A stretch of DNA of 11,915 bases, from assembly GCA_029861675.1 (NCBI GenBank), contig JAOTYV010000133.1:1-11915 (forward strand), in the 5' to 3' direction. The position numbers and the translations under genes were made by a program. Below are positions 1 to 8,026 of the stretch, piece after piece (position 1 is the first letter of the stretch; every line of letters starts with the position of its first letter). The notes beneath the pieces were generated by a model. It was not told the DNA's origin. It did not search any database and worked only from the letters and a program-made list of their open reading frames with translations. Origin of the DNA: Alphaproteobacteria bacterium (GTDB lineage: Bacteria; Pseudomonadota; Alphaproteobacteria; UBA8366).

Positions 1-1263
1 TGGTTTCCCAGCACAAATCCGCGCGCCGGAGATGAAGAAAACGCCGACACGCTCAGCGTGGTCCCTATGCCGATACCGGCCGAACTGCCGCCGGTGGCGG
101 TAGACACCCATGTTACCGTTCGCCGCGGCGATACCCTAAAGGCCGTACTGACCCGTGCCGGCATTCCCGGCGGCGACGCCGAACAGGCCATCCGCGCCCT
201 GACCAAAGTCTATAATCCACGGCAGCTAAAACCCGGCTTTGAAATATTCCTGCAAATCCAACCGCCGGCCCATAAGAATGGCCGGGCTTCGCTGATCTCG
301 ATAGACTTCATTGCCGGCCCAGAGAAAGACGTGTCGGTGCTCAACGAGGGCGGCGGACGATTTACCGCCGAGGTCTACCATCGAACGCTGACGCCCCAAC
401 TGGCCTATGGCCGCGGCACCATCGAGTCCAGCCTGTATCTAGCGGGGACACGGGCGGCCATTCCGGCGGCAATCCTGACCAATCTGATTACTCTCTACAG
501 TTTCGACGTCGATTTCCAGCGCGATATTCAGCCGGGCGATGCCTTCGAAATTTCCTATGAAATCCTCAATGATGAAGCCGGCACGCCGGTCCGCAACGGC
601 GACATTCTGGTCGCGTCGATGACCTTGAGCGGCAATACGATGAAGCTGTACCGCTTCAAAACCGAGAGCGGATTCAACGATTATTTCGACGAAACCGGAC
701 AAAGCGCCCAGAAAACTCTGCTGCGTACCCCGACCGACGCGACCCGCATCAGTTCCGGCTTCGGCCGCCGCAGACACCCGGTGCTCGGCTACACCAAAAT
801 CCATCGCGGCATCGATTTCGCCGCGCCACCGGGCACGCCCATCTATGCCGCGGGTGACGGCGTGGTGGAAAAAGCGGGTTGGTCCGGCGGCTACGGCAAG
901 TACATCCGCCTCCGCCACAACGGCACGTATAAATCCGCCTACGCGCACATGCGGCAGATCGCGCGCGGCATCAAGGCCGGCGTCCGCGTGAAGCAGCGCC
1001 AAATTATTGGCTATATCGGCGCAACGGGACGCGTGACCGGCCCACATCTACATTATGAAGTGATTCGCAACGGACGTCAGGTCAATCCGCAAACCGTGCG
1101 GCTGCCCGCGGGCAACCGCCTGAAGGGCGCGGAATTAACCCGCTTCAAGGAAACCGTTTCGCAAATCAAGGAACGCCTGATCGCGCTGCGCCGCGAACGG
1201 GAGATGCAGAGCATGGTGATCAGCGGCGACCGGGCCTGCAAGAAATCGAAATCAGCCTGCTAG
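1..1263 (+). CDS. M23 family peptidoglycan DD-endopeptidase (MepM-like), 5' partial
   Basis: The frame is open from the first base, so the true start and any signal peptide or membrane anchor lie outside the window; 420 residues are visible. Counting from the first codon, residues 38-85 look like a LysM/OapA-type wall-binding domain (a VRRGDTL motif). Residues about 130-210 resemble the middle domain of MepM/Csd3-like proteins. Residues about 245-365 are the M23 (LytM) catalytic domain. The zinc and active-site residues are present: H268 and D272 in HRGID, H316 in YAHM, and H349/H351 in HLHYE. Known members cut peptide cross-links in peptidoglycan from the periplasm, allowing wall expansion. 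The last 60 residues are basic and probably helical, beyond the usual domain end. It converges on the M14 peptidase gene. The family call is firm; the exact cross-link cut is inferred. Confidence 0.9.
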   Translation, partial: WFPSTNPRAGDEENADTLSVVPMPIPAELPPVAVDTHVTVRRGDTLKAVLTRAGIPGGDAEQAIRALTKVYNPRQLKPGFEIFLQIQPPAHKNGRASLISIDFIAGPEKDVSVLNEGGGRFTAEVYHRTLTPQLAYGRGTIESSLYLAGTRAAIPAAILTNLITLYSFDVDFQRDIQPGDAFEISYEILNDEAGTPVRNGDILVASMTLSGNTMKLYRFKTESGFNDYFDETGQSAQKTLLRTPTDATRISSGFGRRRHPVLGYTKIHRGIDFAAPPGTPIYAAGDGVVEKAGWSGGYGKYIRLRHNGTYKSAYAHMRQIARGIKAGVRVKQRQIIGYIGATGRVTGPHLHYEVIRNGRQVNPQTVRLPAGNRLKGAELTRFKETVSQIKERLIALRREREMQSMVISGDRACKKSKSAC

Positions 1264-1275
1264 AGAAAACCCCGA

Positions 1276-1294
1276 GCGAACCGAAACGGTTCGC
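1276..1294. terminator. Perfect 8-bp hairpin between convergent genes
   Basis: GCGAACCG and CGGTTCGC form a perfect 8-bp stem around an AAA loop, starting 12 bases after the M23 stop codon. No T-run follows on the plus strand. Read on the minus strand, the hairpin is followed by CGGGGTTTTCTC, a partial U-tract. It may therefore act as a shared or mainly minus-strand terminator for the two converging genes. The function is inferred from placement and shape. Confidence 0.45.
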
Positions 1295-1356
1295 AACGAC
1301 GTATTTGCGTAAGAACAAAGAGATAGGCCAATACAATTGAGTCGATTTAAACAAGA

Positions 1357-1371
1357 ATTGGTCTAGCCAAT
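1357..1371 (-). terminator. Possible weak terminator after the M14 peptidase gene
   Basis: Directly after the minus-strand stop codon, ATTGG and CCAAT form a 5-bp stem around a 5-base loop, followed on the minus strand by TCTTGTTTAAA. The stem is short and AT-rich, so it would be weak alone. The stronger hairpin at 1276-1294 lies further downstream and may serve as a backup. Confidence 0.3.
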
Positions 1372-1372
1372 C

Positions 1373-2494
1373 TCATCGCAAATCGTCGACCACCGCGAGC
1401 AAGGCCGTAAGAAAAGAGTCGCCTAATATCCTGCTGCGCTCGGGCGACCATCCCGCACGGTCGTCCGGCGCGTCCGCGTTATCCTTGAACGGCATCTCCA
1501 GTGTCATGGCCAGACAGCCGAAGTTTTCCGCAAGATTGGTCGCGCACAAGGAAAAATTCGCTTGCTTGGCCCGTGGATAGCCATGCGCGCTTTGAAAATC
1601 AGGGTTGGCGCGGCCATAAGCCGACTGGAAATCGGCGAGTAACTTTCTATGCTTCTTCCCTGCCGCGGGAACATGATCGGCACCGGCAATGAAGTTGTAG
1701 GGAAGCCCTTCATCGCCGTGCACATCGAGCGCGAAATCGACGCCGGTCTCGACCATGCGCCGCCGGACGAAAAAAACCTCGGGACTGCGTTCCGCCGATG
1801 GATTGTCCCATTCCCGGTTGAGATTTGCGCCGGCGGCATTGGTCCGCAAATTGCCCCGCCGGCTGCCGTCCGGATTCATATTCGGCACGATATGGAAACA
1901 GGCCCGGTCGAGCAGCGCACGCGCAACCGGATCCGCGCGGTTCAACAAACGATCCAGAAAACCCTCCATCCACCATTCGGCCATCGTTTCCCCGGGATGT
2001 TGCCGGCCGATCACCCAACAAACCCGTTTGGCCGGATCGGCCTCACCCACGATGAGCAGATCCAGATCATCCCCATCCACGGTCCGGCCCAGAACCTCCA
2101 GCGTCGCCCGGCCGGTCGCCTGGCAGCGCGCCACCAGATCGCGATGGCGTTCACGGGAATACGGTGCGAAGTAGGCAAAATAGATCGAATCATGGTCCGC
2201 TCGATGTTCAATCGTCAGGACCGTGCCGTCATAGCGGCTTGGCACGCGAAACCAATCCTCGCGGTCGTAGGAAGCGCATGCGCGATACCCCTCCCAACCT
2301 TTCGGGTAGGATGCCTCCGCGGCATTGAGAATTTGAAACCGGCAATCGATCCCGCGCACCCCGCTGACCCGGAAATAGAACCACTGAAAGAAATCGGCGC
2401 CGTTGTCCGGCCGGATCTTCAAGCGGACATCGGCGGGATCGCCGCAATCCTCCACCTCGATGTTACCGGCGTCAAAATTGCTGCTAATTTCCAT
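1373..2494 (-). CDS. M14 family metallocarboxypeptidase, cytosolic carboxypeptidase (CCP/Nna1-like) type
   Basis: This is a 373-residue protein with no signal peptide or membrane segment, so it is probably cytoplasmic. Residues 1-120 match the beta-sandwich domain found before the catalytic domain in CCPs: QWFYFRVSGVRG near 37-48 and the YFAYFAPYS segment near 105-113. The catalytic domain follows. Zinc ligands are H166 and E169 (HPGE) and H259 (DVHGD). Substrate-binding motifs are NPDG at 207-210 and NLNREW at 224-229. The catalytic glutamate is E333 in TLEMPF. Eukaryotic CCPs trim C-terminal glutamates or polyglutamate side chains from tubulin; the bacterial substrate is not known to me. 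The start is supported by AGGAG at 2504-2508, nine bases upstream of the ATG. It diverges from the CoA-transferase genes and converges on the M23 gene. Family assignment is firm, substrate unknown. Confidence 0.88.
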   Translation of the reverse strand: MEISSNFDAGNIEVEDCGDPADVRLKIRPDNGADFFQWFYFRVSGVRGIDCRFQILNAAEASYPKGWEGYRACASYDREDWFRVPSRYDGTVLTIEHRADHDSIYFAYFAPYSRERHRDLVARCQATGRATLEVLGRTVDGDDLDLLIVGEADPAKRVCWVIGRQHPGETMAEWWMEGFLDRLLNRADPVARALLDRACFHIVPNMNPDGSRRGNLRTNAAGANLNREWDNPSAERSPEVFFVRRRMVETGVDFALDVHGDEGLPYNFIAGADHVPAAGKKHRKLLADFQSAYGRANPDFQSAHGYPRAKQANFSLCATNLAENFGCLAMTLEMPFKDNADAPDDRAGWSPERSRILGDSFLTALLAVVDDLR

Positions 2495-2503
2495 TGAAGG
2501 CCG

Positions 2504-2508
2504 CTCCT
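2504..2508 (-). promoter_or_regulatory. Ribosome binding site of the M14 peptidase gene
   Basis: On the minus strand this reads AGGAG, nine bases before the ATG at 2494-2492. It fixes the start given for the peptidase. I could not identify convincing -35/-10 boxes in the 175-base gap (2495-2669) between this gene and the divergent CoA-transferase operon. Confidence 0.6.
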
Positions 2509-2669
2509 GATGATCTTGATGTGGGTCCGACCCCGACGGCGGGTCGCAATCGATGCGCCCGGCATGCTACAGTTTTTTGCGCCGCCGCACAGTCGGCCAG
2601 ACGTTACAAACAACCGCCGCGCCACGGCACTACCGGGTCAAACGGTCCTTCACCGACGGCAGAAACAAC

Positions 2670-3347
2670 GTGATCGACAAGCAGATGAATTCGGCCGCGG
2701 ACGCGGTCGCCGACATTCCCGACGGGGCCACGATCATGGTTAGCGGCTTCCAGGGTTCCGGCATGCCGAACGCGCTGCTGCGGGCGTTGGTCGACCATGG
2801 GGCCAAGGATCTTACGCTGATCTGCAACGGCGCCGGCCCGCACGGCACCCAGCAGGCCCGCCTGACCGATGCCGGACAGGTCAGCAAACTCATTTGCAGC
2901 AGCGCGCGCGGCCGCAGCGACGAACCGACGCCGCTCGAACGACTCTGGCGCGCCGGGGAGATCGTGCTGGAATTGGTCCCCCAGGGCACCTTCGCCGAAC
3001 GCATCCGGGCCGGCGGGGCCGGCCTCGCGGCGTTCTACACACCGGTTTCAGTCGGCACCGACCTGGCCGAGGGAAAAGAAGCGCGGGAATTCGACGGCCG
3101 CTCCTATGTTTTGGAAACCGCGTTGAAGGCCGATTTCACGCTGCTCCGCGCCGACCGCGCGGATCGCCTGGGAAACCTCGGCTACCGCGGCACACAGATC
3201 AACTTCGGCCCGGCCATGGCGGCGGCCGGCGCGACCACCATCGCCGAGGTTGGTGAAATTGTCGATGTGGGCTCATTTGCGCCGGAGTGCGTTCAAACCC
3301 CGGGAATCTTCGTCGACCGCGTCGTCATTCTGCCGGATCTGCGATGA
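2670..3347 (+). CDS. 3-oxoacid / 3-oxoadipate CoA-transferase, subunit A
   Basis: This is the alpha subunit of a family I CoA-transferase, which moves CoA from a donor such as succinyl-CoA to a 3-oxoacid (acetoacetate or 3-oxoadipate). The GTG start gives 225 residues and an N-terminus matching the family (IDKQMNSAADAVADIPDGAT). An in-frame ATG at 2553 would add 39 unrelated residues, and an ATG at 2685 would remove five. None has a strong ribosome binding site, so the start is uncertain. The usual GGFGxxGxP loop reads SGFQGSGMP (residues 25-33). Later segments such as ELVPQGTFAERIRAGGAG, FYTP, AEGKEAREFDGR and TPGIFVDRVV are family-typical and closest to PcaI/AtoD-like sequences I know. The stop overlaps the subunit B start as ATGA, so the two are surely co-translated. 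The acceptor is not settled: PcaI-like, ScoA-like and AtoD-like remain possible. Confidence 0.88.
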   Translation: MIDKQMNSAADAVADIPDGATIMVSGFQGSGMPNALLRALVDHGAKDLTLICNGAGPHGTQQARLTDAGQVSKLICSSARGRSDEPTPLERLWRAGEIVLELVPQGTFAERIRAGGAGLAAFYTPVSVGTDLAEGKEAREFDGRSYVLETALKADFTLLRADRADRLGNLGYRGTQINFGPAMAAAGATTIAEVGEIVDVGSFAPECVQTPGIFVDRVVILPDLR

Positions 3348-4018
3348 TCCAGCCGCTCTCCCGTACTCAAATCACCTGGCGCGCCGCGCAAGACATTCCC
3401 GACGGCAGCTACGTCAATCTCGGGATCGGCCTGCCGGTGCTGGTGGCGAATCATTTGCCGGCCGACCGGGAGATTATCCTGCACTCGGAAAACGGCATTG
3501 TCGGTATCGGCCCCGCGGCCCCGGAAGACGCGGCCGACCCCGACCTGGTCGACGCCGGCGGTCAGCGGGTAACGTTGCGTCCCGGCGCGGCCCTGGTCGA
3601 CTCGGCAGCCGCTTTCGGGATGATCGTCGGCGGCAATATCGACATCACCTTGTTGGGCGCATTTCAGGTCGCTTCGAACGGCGATTTCGCCAATTGGGAT
3701 TCGAGGCATCCCTGGAAAGGACCGCTGGTCGGCGGCGCCATGGATCTGGCGGCCGGCGCCCGCGAGGTGCGGGTCATCATGCAACATACGACGAAGGACG
3801 GAGAGCCCCGGCTGGTAACGCAGTGCAGCTATCCGCTGACCGCGCCCGGCGTGGTCAAGCGACTCTATACGGATCTCGCCATCATCGACGTAACCGCCGA
3901 AGGCTTCGTCGCACGGGAAATAGCCGCGGGGTTGAGCCACGAGGATCTGTCCGCCAAAACCGGCGCAGCGATCGCCGTCGCCGCCGACTGCGTCACGCTT
4001 ACCGCGCCGGATCTCTAG
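3344..4018 (+). CDS. 3-oxoacid / 3-oxoadipate CoA-transferase, subunit B
   Basis: This is the 224-residue beta subunit carrying the catalytic glutamate, E49 in LHSENGIVGIGP, which forms the glutamyl-CoA thioester intermediate in this family. Other family segments are IPDGSYVNLGIGLP (18-31), VANHLPAD (34-41), the LGAFQV stretch, DFANW, VGGAMDLAAGA and LYTDLAII. The sequence looks somewhat closer to PcaJ than to mitochondrial SCOT, but the two cannot be separated reliably by eye. I chose the ATG inside the ATGA overlap with subunit A; an in-frame upstream start at 3287 would only add residues overlapping subunit A. No other beta-ketoadipate or ketone-body gene is visible nearby, so the pathway is open. 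The gene ends nine bases from the clpB stop on the opposite strand, with no hairpin between them. Confidence 0.9.
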   Translation: MIQPLSRTQITWRAAQDIPDGSYVNLGIGLPVLVANHLPADREIILHSENGIVGIGPAAPEDAADPDLVDAGGQRVTLRPGAALVDSAAAFGMIVGGNIDITLLGAFQVASNGDFANWDSRHPWKGPLVGGAMDLAAGAREVRVIMQHTTKDGEPRLVTQCSYPLTAPGVVKRLYTDLAIIDVTAEGFVAREIAAGLSHEDLSAKTGAAIAVAADCVTLTAPDL

Positions 4019-4027
4019 CCCACCGCG

Positions 4028-6619
4028 TCACGCCGCCTGGGCGACCTCACCGTTTATGGTAAGACCGCCTTCGCCCGCCGACACATGGACCGTATCGCCA
4101 TCGGCGATCTCACCGGCCAGCAATTGCGTTGCCAGGGGATTCTGGAGCTCCTGCTGGATGACCCGCTTGAGCGGCCGCGCGCCGTAGACTGGATCGAAGC
4201 CTTTGTCGGCGAGCCACTCGGTCCCCGACGCATCGACCTGCAAGATAATCTTGCGGTCCGCCAGGACCTCCCGCAGCAACGTCAACTGGATATCGACGAT
4301 CGTCGCCATATGGTCGCGGGACAAGCGGTGGAATAACAGGATTTCATCGATCCGGTTGATAAATTCCGGACGGAAGCGGCCGCGCACCGCGTCCATGACC
4401 TCACCCCGCACCTCCGCGGAATCCTGACCGACCGGTTGGCTCGACAGAACATCCGCGCCGAGATTCGAGGTCATGACGATCAGGACATTGCGGAAATCTA
4501 CGGTGCGCCCCTGACCGTCGGTCAGCCGGCCGTCGTCCAAGACCTGCAGCAGCACGTTGAACACGTCGGGATGGGCCTTTTCCACCTCGTCGAACAGCAC
4601 GACCTGATAGGGCCGTCGGCGCACCGCTTCGGTCAGGGCTCCGCCTTCGTCATATCCGACATAACCCGGTGGCGCGCCGATCAGCCTGCTGACCGCGTGT
4701 TTCTCCATGTATTCCGACATGTCGATGCGAACCATCGCCTGATCGTCGTCGAACAGGAATGCGGCCAAGGCCTTGGTGAGTTCCGTTTTCCCAACGCCGG
4801 TGGGGCCGAGAAAGAGGAACGAACCGATCGGCCGGTTCGGATCCTGTAATCCGGCCCGGGCGCGCCGCACCGCATTGGAAATCGCGGTGACCGCCTCGCC
4901 CTGACCGACCACCCGCGCGGAAAGGGCGGCCTCCATTGCAAGCAGTTTCTCGCGCTCGCCCTGCAACATTTTGTCAACCGGAACCCCGGTCCACCGCGAC
5001 ACGATGGCGGCAACCTGCTGTTCGGTGACCTCTTCGTTCAGCATGCGTCCTTCTTCCGCCTGGTCACCCTGTTCGAGCCGCTTTTCGAGATCCGGGATGG
5101 TGCCGTAGCGCAGCTCGGCGGCCTGTTCCAGGTCGCCTTCGCGTTCGGCGCGCTCCTGCGCGAGCCGGGCGGTTTCCAACGCTTCCTTGACGTGCTGGGT
5201 ATCCTGAAGCTTGTCTTTCTCCGACTGCCATCGCGCCGTTAGCCCCAGCGCCTCTTCCTCCAGGCCCGTGAGCTCCTCCTCCAATTTGACGAGCCGTTCC
5301 TTCGAAGCCTTGTCGCTTTCCTTCTTCAACGCCTCGCGCTCGATCTTGAGCTGGATGATGCGCCGGTCCAGCTCATCGATTTCTTCGGGCTTGGAATCCA
5401 TCTCCATGCGCAGCCGGCTCGCCGCCTCGTCCACCAGATCGATCGCCTTGTCCGGCAGGAACCGATCGGTGATATAGCGGTTCGACAATGTCGCGGCGGC
5501 GACGATGGCGCCGTCGGTGATCCGCACACCATGATGCAACTCGTATTTTTCCATCAGCCCGCGCAGGATCGAGATCGTGTCCTCGACCGTCGGCTCCGCC
5601 ACAAAGACCGGCTGGAAGCGCCGTGCGAGCGCCGCGTCTTTTTCGATATGCTTGCGGTACTCATCGAGCGTGGTCGCGCCTACGCAATGCAGATCGCCGC
5701 GGGCGAGCGCCGGTTTTAGCATGTTCGACGCGTCCATCGCGCCTTCGGCGGCACCGGCGCCGATCAGCGTATGCAATTCGTCGATGAACAGGATGACCTG
5801 CCCTTCCTGTGCCGAAACCTCCTGCAGCACGCCCTTGAGGCGTTCCTCGAATTCGCCACGGAATTTGGAGCCGGCCACCATCGCGCCGAGGTCGAGCACC
5901 AGCAAGCTTTTGTCCGCCAGCCCTTCCGGCACGTCACCCCGCGCAATCCTCTGGGCAAGCCCCTCGACGATCGCGGTCTTCCCGACGCCCGGTTCACCGA
6001 TCAGTACGGGATTGTTCTTGGTGCGCCGCGACAACACCTGCATCGTGCGGCGAATCTCCTCGTCCCGGCCGACCACCGGGTCGATCTTGCCGTCCCGGGC
6101 GGCCTGGGTCAGGTCGCGGGTATATTTTTTAAGCGCCTCATATTGATTTTCGGCGCCGGCGCTGTCCGCCGTACGGCCTTTCCGCAAATCGTTGATCGCC
6201 GAGTTCAGGTTTTGCGCTGTGACACCGGCATCGCCGAGCAGCTTCGCGGCGGCTGTTCCTTGCGCAAGAACCAGCGCCAGCAACAGGCGTTCCGCCGTCA
6301 CATAGCTATCACCGGATTTATCGGCCAATTCCTCGACCTGCTGGAACAGCCGCGCCATCTCCGGCGCAAGGTAAATCTGCCCGGCCCCGGAGCCTTCAAC
6401 CTTCGGCACCTTGGCGAGCTCCGCATCCACCGCCTGCAGCGCATTGGCCGGATCCCCGCCGGCGGCGCGAATCAGCCCGGCGGCGAGCCCTTCGCGATCA
6501 TCGAGAAGAATTTTCAGGAGATGCTCGGGCTGCAACCGTTGGTGGTTCGATCCGAGTGCCAGGTTCTGTGCCGCTTGGACGAAGCCGCGCGACCGATCCG
6601 TATATTTCTCAAATTCCAT
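4028..6619 (-). CDS. clpB: ATP-dependent chaperone/disaggregase ClpB
   Basis: ClpB is a hexameric AAA+ disaggregase that, with DnaK/DnaJ/GrpE, pulls polypeptides out of aggregates after heat stress. The 863 residues match the usual 855-870. In order: Clp N-terminal domain (1-145); first AAA module with Walker A GEPGVGKT at 208-215 and Walker B ILFIDE at 276-281; coiled-coil middle domain (about 405-525), which tells ClpB from ClpA/ClpC; second AAA module with Walker A GPTGVGKT at 605-612, pore loop GYVG at 652-655 and Walker B VVLFDE at 673-678; then the small C-terminal domain ([10 protein letters not shown]). There is no ClpP-docking IGF/L loop that I can see. The first pore loop reads KFRGEF, where KYRGEF is common. 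The start is set by GAGGGG six bases upstream; an in-frame upstream start would add 14 residues with no family counterpart. A sigma-32-like promoter lies at 6707-6735. Confidence 0.97.
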   Translation of the reverse strand: MEFEKYTDRSRGFVQAAQNLALGSNHQRLQPEHLLKILLDDREGLAAGLIRAAGGDPANALQAVDAELAKVPKVEGSGAGQIYLAPEMARLFQQVEELADKSGDSYVTAERLLLALVLAQGTAAAKLLGDAGVTAQNLNSAINDLRKGRTADSAGAENQYEALKKYTRDLTQAARDGKIDPVVGRDEEIRRTMQVLSRRTKNNPVLIGEPGVGKTAIVEGLAQRIARGDVPEGLADKSLLVLDLGAMVAGSKFRGEFEERLKGVLQEVSAQEGQVILFIDELHTLIGAGAAEGAMDASNMLKPALARGDLHCVGATTLDEYRKHIEKDAALARRFQPVFVAEPTVEDTISILRGLMEKYELHHGVRITDGAIVAAATLSNRYITDRFLPDKAIDLVDEAASRLRMEMDSKPEEIDELDRRIIQLKIEREALKKESDKASKERLVKLEEELTGLEEEALGLTARWQSEKDKLQDTQHVKEALETARLAQERAEREGDLEQAAELRYGTIPDLEKRLEQGDQAEEGRMLNEEVTEQQVAAIVSRWTGVPVDKMLQGEREKLLAMEAALSARVVGQGEAVTAISNAVRRARAGLQDPNRPIGSFLFLGPTGVGKTELTKALAAFLFDDDQAMVRIDMSEYMEKHAVSRLIGAPPGYVGYDEGGALTEAVRRRPYQVVLFDEVEKAHPDVFNVLLQVLDDGRLTDGQGRTVDFRNVLIVMTSNLGADVLSSQPVGQDSAEVRGEVMDAVRGRFRPEFINRIDEILLFHRLSRDHMATIVDIQLTLLREVLADRKIILQVDASGTEWLADKGFDPVYGARPLKRVIQQELQNPLATQLLAGEIADGDTVHVSAGEGGLTINGEVAQAA

Positions 6620-6625
6620 AATAGA

Positions 6626-6631
6626 CCCCTC
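6626..6631 (-). promoter_or_regulatory. Ribosome binding site of clpB
   Basis: The minus strand reads GAGGGG, separated by six bases from the ATG at 6619-6617. It decides between this start, which gives the canonical [11 protein letters not shown]-terminus, and a longer frame opening at 6661. Confidence 0.75.
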
Positions 6632-6706
6632 ATTTTGTCCCCCTTCGCGAGGCAGGACCAAAAAGGTTCAACAGATTTGCGGATCCTTTAAGGCATCCAC
6701 CCTCCG

Positions 6707-6735
6707 TATATGGGACATCGCGTGCCGCTCTCAAG
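6707..6735 (-). promoter_or_regulatory. RpoH (sigma-32) type heat-shock promoter of clpB
   Basis: On the minus strand the -35 element CTTGAG (6735-6730) is followed after 14 bases by TCCCATAT (6715-6708). The E. coli sigma-32 consensus is CTTGAA, 13-15 bases, CCCCATNT, so each box differs at one position and the spacing is ideal. Transcription would begin near 6700, giving a leader of about 80 bases. That leader holds an imperfect palindrome (6681-6698, GGATCC...GGCATCC on the plus strand) of unknown meaning. The site lies upstream of a gene expected to be heat-inducible, which supports it. The call is from pattern and position only. Confidence 0.7.
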
Positions 6736-6857
6736 ACCCTGACGACAGACAGATCCGCGGACGTTGGAGAGACAAACGGGCGTCATTGTGCGTCGCAATA
6801 ATTTGTTAACGAGTCTATGGTGCGATGCAGCATTATCATTGACGTACACGAGGCCGA

Positions 6858-8015
6858 ATGCCCCATCCTACCATATCGTCGCCGGGCACCCTGTCCTTTC
6901 CGACCCTTCGTGCCCGGCTCCATCATTCCGTATCGGCCTCCGCTCAAGCCCTGCGCACAGTGCGCGACGGCGTGCGGGTCCGGCACCATCGGAAGGACCG
7001 GCAGCAGTCGCTCAGCCTCGCCCTGCAAGGCGGCGGCGCCCACGGCGCTTTCTCCTGGGGTGTGCTGGACCGGCTGCTCGACGAGCCGATGTTCACTTTC
7101 CCCGCGCTGACGGGCGCCAGTGCGGGCGCAATGAACGCAACGGTGATGGCGCACGGATTGCTGACGACGGGGCCTAGCGGCGCCCAGGATGCGCTCAGGC
7201 AATTCTGGCAGGCGGTCGGCACCAAGGCGACAACTTTGGGCGTTCAAAACGCCTGGCTTGGGCCGTTTGGCGGAACCTGGCCGGATTTCAGCGCCCAGAA
7301 CCGGCTCGGCATGCACCTCATGACGCAGGTATTGTCGCCCTATCAATTCAATCCGTGGGACTTGAACCCGCTGCGGGAAATACTGCTCGATCTGGTTGAT
7401 TTCGAGCGGCTTCGCCTGAACCGGCGGGTCAAGCTGTTCGTTTCTTCAACCAACGTCCGAACCGGCCGGGGCCGGGTATTCCGGACCGGGGAAATCAGCG
7501 TCGAGAGTGTCCTGGCTTCGGCGGCGCTGCCTTCCCTGCACCATGCGGTTGCGTTGGACGGAGAGCATTTTTGGGATGGCGGATATTCGGCAAATCCACC
7601 GATCCTTCCCTTGGTCGAGCATTCCGCCAGCACGGATATCCTGATCGTTCAAATCGAGCCCGTCCGGGTCGAAAAGCTGCCGGTCACCGCGGAAGAGATT
7701 CAAAACCGCACCGCGAGCCACATATTCGCCGCCCCCCTGATGCAGGAACTCGAGACCCTACAGCGCATCGTTCAGGCCAGCCGCTGGGGCCTGCCCCTGT
7801 CGCTCGGCCGGCGCGCGCGGGAAACCCGGTTGCACCATATCGACGGCGGAAGCGACCTGTCGTCGCTGCCATCGGGCAGCAGGCTCCAACCCGATTGGGA
7901 ATCGCTGAGCCGATTGCATGATATCGGCTGGCAGCGCGCCGACGACTGGGTTCGATCAAATGCCGGCGCGGTTGGAAGACACGCGACCTATCATTGGCAC
8001 AAACACGCTGCCTGA
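6858..8015 (+). CDS. Patatin-like phospholipase family protein
   Basis: This is a 385-residue predicted lipid acyl hydrolase of the patatin fold with a Ser-Asp dyad. The oxyanion-hole loop is GGGAHG (58-63), the nucleophile S88 sits in GASAG (86-90), and the aspartate is D240 in the DGG motif (240-242). The first 50 residues are basic and low in conservation, with no clear signal peptide or membrane segment, so a cytoplasmic or membrane-peripheral location is likely. The ATG at 6858 has GAGG four bases upstream, closer than ideal. The enzyme domain begins only near residue 50, so a later start is possible. Substrates of such bacterial proteins range from phospholipids to storage-polymer-associated lipids; none can be assigned here. 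It diverges from clpB across 238 bases and ends 11 bases from the Lon-like gene stop on the opposite strand. Confidence 0.9.
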   Translation: MPHPTISSPGTLSFPTLRARLHHSVSASAQALRTVRDGVRVRHHRKDRQQSLSLALQGGGAHGAFSWGVLDRLLDEPMFTFPALTGASAGAMNATVMAHGLLTTGPSGAQDALRQFWQAVGTKATTLGVQNAWLGPFGGTWPDFSAQNRLGMHLMTQVLSPYQFNPWDLNPLREILLDLVDFERLRLNRRVKLFVSSTNVRTGRGRVFRTGEISVESVLASAALPSLHHAVALDGEHFWDGGYSANPPILPLVEHSASTDILIVQIEPVRVEKLPVTAEEIQNRTASHIFAAPLMQELETLQRIVQASRWGLPLSLGRRARETRLHHIDGGSDLSSLPSGSRLQPDWESLSRLHDIGWQRADDWVRSNAGAVGRHATYHWHKHAA

Positions 8016-8026
8016 TCGGCGCGCGC

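Noticed and set aside
439..1047. Minus-strand frame of 202 codons opposite the M23 peptidase.
   Set aside because: It is antisense to a catalytic domain with all metal ligands; nothing recognisable in the product.
1649..2497. Open frame of 282 codons on the plus strand opposite the M14 peptidase.
   Set aside because: It is antisense to a gene with intact catalytic motifs, shows no recognisable domain, and such long antisense frames are expected in GC-rich coding DNA.
2577..2609. TTGCGC and TTACAA as a promoter for the CoA-transferase operon.
   Set aside because: The spacing is about 20 bases or more and both boxes are poor, so it is no better than chance.
3250..4062. Open frame of 270 codons overlapping CoA-transferase subunit B in another plus-strand frame.
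   Set aside because: The product is extremely Arg/Gly-rich, as expected from an out-of-frame reading of GC-rich DNA, and subunit B has clear family motifs in its own frame.
5771..6691. Open frame of 306 codons on the plus strand opposite clpB.
   Set aside because: It is fully antisense to the unmistakable ClpB N-terminal half and first ATPase module, with composition typical of a shadow frame.
6679..6758. GCGGATC and GATCCGC inverted repeat flanking the clpB promoter.
   Set aside because: Seven-base arms 66 bases apart are likely by chance in GC-rich DNA and match no known operator.
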